A DNA stretch of 44,666 nt from an uncultured Lachnospiraceae bacterium (GTDB lineage: Bacteria > Bacillota > Clostridia > Lachnospirales > Lachnospiraceae). The DNA is taken from the NCBI GenBank assembly GCA_934394615.1, contig CAKRRJ010000009.1:1-44666 (forward strand). The letters run 5' to 3'. Below are positions 42,564 to 44,666 of this stretch, piece by piece; within the stretch, counting starts at the first letter, position 1; every line of letters starts with the position of its first letter. The notes beneath the pieces are model-generated. The model did no database searches. It saw only the letters and a program-made list of their open reading frames with translations, and was not told where the DNA came from. Both the position numbers and the translations under genes were made by a program.

Positions 42564-43178
42564 CTAAATAAAGATCATCTGAAGAATCTTCTCCTGCTCT
42601 GTAAAAAGTTCCGCGCTTTTCTTCTCTCCGCTTCTGTCCACTGTAAGCCTTGCAGCTTCCCCTATATACAGGGGATGATAAAACCGCACTGCAATCTCAC
42701 GGCAGTCTCCGCAGTCCCGCGCGATCCGGTTTACCATAAAAAATCCCGGCACTACCGCATGCGCGTCCTGATGGATGGGATTGTTATCCCCGGAAGCTTC
42801 CAGATAAGCATCCACGTCTGCCCGCTCCGCCACAAACCATCTACCAGGCTCATTTTCCTGCTTTTCTTTTATGTCCGGCGGACTTTCTGCCATTCTGCCA
42901 TGCCGCACGTTAGCTTCGGTTTCACGCACCGGATCTATGAGCGTTACCAGAAGCCGGTCATTTGCGGCCGGCCGCAGGATCTCCACCTCCGCAAGGCGGC
43001 TACCCGACCGCAGTACCCTAAGCTTTGCGCTCTTCTCCCGCGCATCCGCCTCTCCCGGCACTGCAGCCTGTTCCATTTCCGCTCCAAAGAAAAACCGGCA
43101 CTTTCCGATCATCCAGCCTTCGTATCCCGCAAGGCCGGACAATTCCCGCTCCAGGTTCATCAGGCGTTTCTGTCTCAT
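42564..43178 (-). CDS. MaoC-like (R)-specific hydratase, double hot-dog
   Basis: A 204-residue protein. The C-terminal hot-dog domain carries the hydratase 2 motif with Asp131 and His136 (SGDNNPIHQD), followed by VVPGFFMVNRIA and a final FYHPLYIGEAARLTV strand. The N-terminal half (about 20-95) appears to be a second, divergent hot-dog. Such enzymes hydrate or dehydrate enoyl/3-hydroxyacyl thioesters. It is the first gene after the BirA-type operator, with GGAGG nine bases before the ATG. A MaoC protein in a biotin-linked operon is not part of the Bacillus yhf cluster as I know it. Confidence 0.8.
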   Translation of the reverse strand: MRQKRLMNLERELSGLAGYEGWMIGKCRFFFGAEMEQAAVPGEADAREKSAKLRVLRSGSRLAEVEILRPAANDRLLVTLIDPVRETEANVRHGRMAESPPDIKEKQENEPGRWFVAERADVDAYLEASGDNNPIHQDAHAVVPGFFMVNRIARDCGDCREIAVRFYHPLYIGEAARLTVDRSGEKKSAELFTEQEKILQMIFI

Positions 43179-43238
43179 TGCCGTGTTCCTCCGTTTATTT
43201 TCATGGTTCCTGTCTGCCAGATTTCTGCAAACGTCCCC

Positions 43239-43267
43239 AGTATAACAATGCCGCCTTCAATTGTCAA
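43239..43267 (-). promoter_or_regulatory. Promoter of the biotin-linked operon
   Basis: TTGACA (43262-43267), 17-base spacer, TATACT (43239-43244), leader about 53 nt. It starts directly after the gpr stop. The -35 lies inside one half of the BirA-type palindrome. Confidence 0.85.
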
Positions 43268-43292
43268 CTTTATTTATTTTTATAGTTTACAA
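43261..43292 (-). promoter_or_regulatory. BirA-type operator
   Basis: TTGTAAAC (43285-43292, read on minus) and GTTGACAA (43261-43268) are inverted half-sites separated by 16 AT-rich bases. This matches the Firmicutes BirA operator pattern TTGTTAAC-N16-GTTAACAA with one mismatch per half. The overlap with the -35 predicts repression by biotinyl-AMP-bound BirA. Confidence 0.8.
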
Positions 43293-44333
43293 TTATTCTT
43301 TTATATCTATTCCCGGCTTTTTTTGCGGAAAGATGGCACCATGAATCCCCTCCGATATCGTAAAGCTTAAAATTCCGATCGTCTCATCGATATCCGGCGG
43401 TGTCACATAGAGATTTCCGAATTCCGGTGTCAGAAGTTCCCGGATCAGAAGATACTGCTCTTCCGGCTCCAGATCTTCCATATAGCGGGCAAGCCCTGCC
43501 GTTGCCCGGCTCTTTTTTAATGTCTGTGTCATGGTGTCCACGGTATCGTACACAATAGCCGCCGCGCTCACGACCGTCGGCACCCCCACTGCCAGAACCG
43601 GGACTCCCAGGCTTTCCTTCGTCAGGCTGTGCCGGTGGTTTCCGACTCCGGAGCCCGGATGAATCCCCGTATCGGTGAGCTGAATGGTCGTTCCCAAACG
43701 CCGGATGCTGCGGGCAGCAAGCGCATCCACCGCGATCAGAAGATCCGGCTTTGTCTCACGCACAATTCCGCTCAGGATCTCCGCTGTCTCCATGCCGGTC
43801 TGGGCCATCACCCCCGGTACAATGCCGCTTAAGACCGGAAGCCCGCGTTCTTTACAGAACTCTGCCCCATACTCCTCATTCAGATGCCGTGTCACCTGCA
43901 GATGACCGATGACCTTCGGTCCCAGCGCATCCGGCGTAACATTGTAGTTTCCAAGTCCGACTGCCAGGATCTTCACATCCTGTTCCTTTTTCCCGCTCAT
44001 CTGGCGGATCAGCCCGCGCAGCGCGTCGGCCAGCTTCTCTGATACCTCCTCATGGTAACTCTCATCCTTTTTTGCGAGCGCGTCAGCCTCAAGCGTCAGA
44101 TAGGTTCCGACCGGTTTTCCCATGCTCTTCGCTCCTCGCTCATTTAAGATTTTCACCTCGGTCATGCGAATATCCGAACAGTTCTCCCGCCATTTGCGCA
44201 GCGACACCCCGGACACCTCCCCTCCATCTCCCGGAAAACGCTCCTGCTCCTCCACCGCCAGGTCCGTGCGGACTTCAAAACGCGGATATGTCTCCACCCC
44301 TCGTAATTCTGTTCTTTTTTTTCCTGATTCCAT
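43293..44333 (-). CDS. gpr: Germination protease GPR
   Basis: Protease that degrades small acid-soluble spore proteins during germination; made as a zymogen in the forespore. The 346 residues show the A25 family features: the RTDLAVE start motif (22-28), Asp135 in VTPDALGPKV, Asp203 in AVDALAARS, and the HPGSGVGN block. GAGGG lies upstream of the chosen ATG. It is evidence for a spore former. Sporulation-sigma promoters are not evident by eye in the upstream region. Confidence 0.95.
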   Translation of the reverse strand: MESGKKRTELRGVETYPRFEVRTDLAVEEQERFPGDGGEVSGVSLRKWRENCSDIRMTEVKILNERGAKSMGKPVGTYLTLEADALAKKDESYHEEVSEKLADALRGLIRQMSGKKEQDVKILAVGLGNYNVTPDALGPKVIGHLQVTRHLNEEYGAEFCKERGLPVLSGIVPGVMAQTGMETAEILSGIVRETKPDLLIAVDALAARSIRRLGTTIQLTDTGIHPGSGVGNHRHSLTKESLGVPVLAVGVPTVVSAAAIVYDTVDTMTQTLKKSRATAGLARYMEDLEPEEQYLLIRELLTPEFGNLYVTPPDIDETIGILSFTISEGIHGAIFPQKKPGIDIKE

Positions 44334-44394
44334 TTTCCATTCCCTCTTTCCGATTCCGGTGATCCCCTTCTGGGCTGCCGGACGTATTTTTTAC

Positions 44395-44527
44395 GTTGCT
44401 GTTCACGCGTTGCGCAAACAGCAACGGATTTTGCCGATGCTTCGCATTCCAAATCGGCAAAATCTGCTGCCACCACTGCATCATACGGCATTTTCAGTTC
44501 AGAAAATGCCTACCCGCGTACAGTAAC
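44395..44527. repeat. Dispersed palindromic repeat, copy 3 (divergent)
   Basis: Outer arms GTTGCTGTTCACGCG (44395-44409) and CGCGTACAGTAAC (44515-44527) enclose GATTTTGCCGAT / ATCGGCAAAATC and GGCATTTTC / GAAAATGCC stems and a TTGCGCAAAC block. Size and architecture match copy 2; the reverse complement shares CCGTAT...TGG..GGCAG with it. It lies upstream of gpr. Confidence 0.6.
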
Positions 44528-44579
44528 CTTTCTACACATGATTTTCCTTATTTTTTCGCAAAAACAGGCAATTTATGTA

Positions 44580-44608
44580 TTGACATTTCGTGCCGGATTA
44601 GGTAGAAT
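44580..44608 (+). promoter_or_regulatory. Strong rightward promoter at the right edge
   Basis: TTGACA (44580-44585), 17-base spacer, TAGAAT (44603-44608). The transcript leaves the window. In Clostridia rpsT is often divergent from gpr, so a ribosomal protein S20 leader is likely but not seen. The rest of 44528-44666 shows no gene. Confidence 0.8.
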
Positions 44609-44666
44609 GCAATAGTATGTTTACATTGAACTGTCCGTGTCCAGACTTTGATGCAAACCAAAGACT

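Overview
The window looks like a chromosomal segment of an anaerobic, spore-forming Clostridia species, most likely Lachnospiraceae. The evidence is the spore protease gpr, an anaerobic corrin pathway, HemZ, the ireB-ruvX-DUF1292 block, RNase J, a bifunctional Rel enzyme, and sigma-A promoters and Shine-Dalgarno sites of Firmicutes type. Base composition is moderate, near half GC by eye. All but one of the genes I support lie on the minus strand, so the region reads from right to left. I see no phage, transposase or CRISPR array.

Left end (1-7140): two tandem TTGACA-type promoters fire leftward out of the window, with a leader resembling an rRNA operon leader. Next come a siroheme sulfite/nitrite reductase and a trpE-G-D-C-F operon that lacks trpB and trpA. 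The trp operon starts from a strong promoter and carries an unusually long leader holding a T-box with a TGG (Trp) specifier.

7141-13860: a PhoR/PhoB-like two-component pair follows pstSCAB (no phoU). The regulator promoter carries an 11-bp-period direct repeat. Between pstS and aspS lies a 253-bp imperfect inverted repeat containing a second nested palindrome.

13859-28100: hisS-aspS; relA-MBL hydrolase-hemZ; and a corrin-ring set cbiH-cobT-cbiF-cbiP-cbiC with its own promoter and no cobalamin riboswitch.

26864-33971: a translation and tRNA/RNA modification block (trhP-like U32 protein, trmR-like methyltransferase, a short MltG-like membrane protein, RNase J with a long basic tail, DUF1292, ruvX, ireB, mtaB). 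Its order partly matches the Bacillus yrz/yrr neighbourhood. It is followed by the only plus-strand gene, a strongly promoted stand-alone HPr/Crh-like protein that has lost the catalytic histidine.

34424-39525: thiI and its cysteine desulfurase, rsmE, prmA and a TSUP transporter.

39556-43292 is the most interesting part: a tight four-gene operon (MaoC-like hydratase, BioY biotin transporter, thiolase, short AMP-forming ligase). Its promoter -35 box lies inside a 32-bp palindrome matching the BirA operator pattern. This suggests a biotin-repressed acyl-CoA pathway, perhaps for a biotin precursor. The thiolase lacks its usual second catalytic cysteine.

Right end: gpr, a palindromic repeat element, and a strong outward plus-strand promoter. 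Three intergenic elements (near 6.9, 35.7 and 44.4 kb) appear to belong to one dispersed repeat family.
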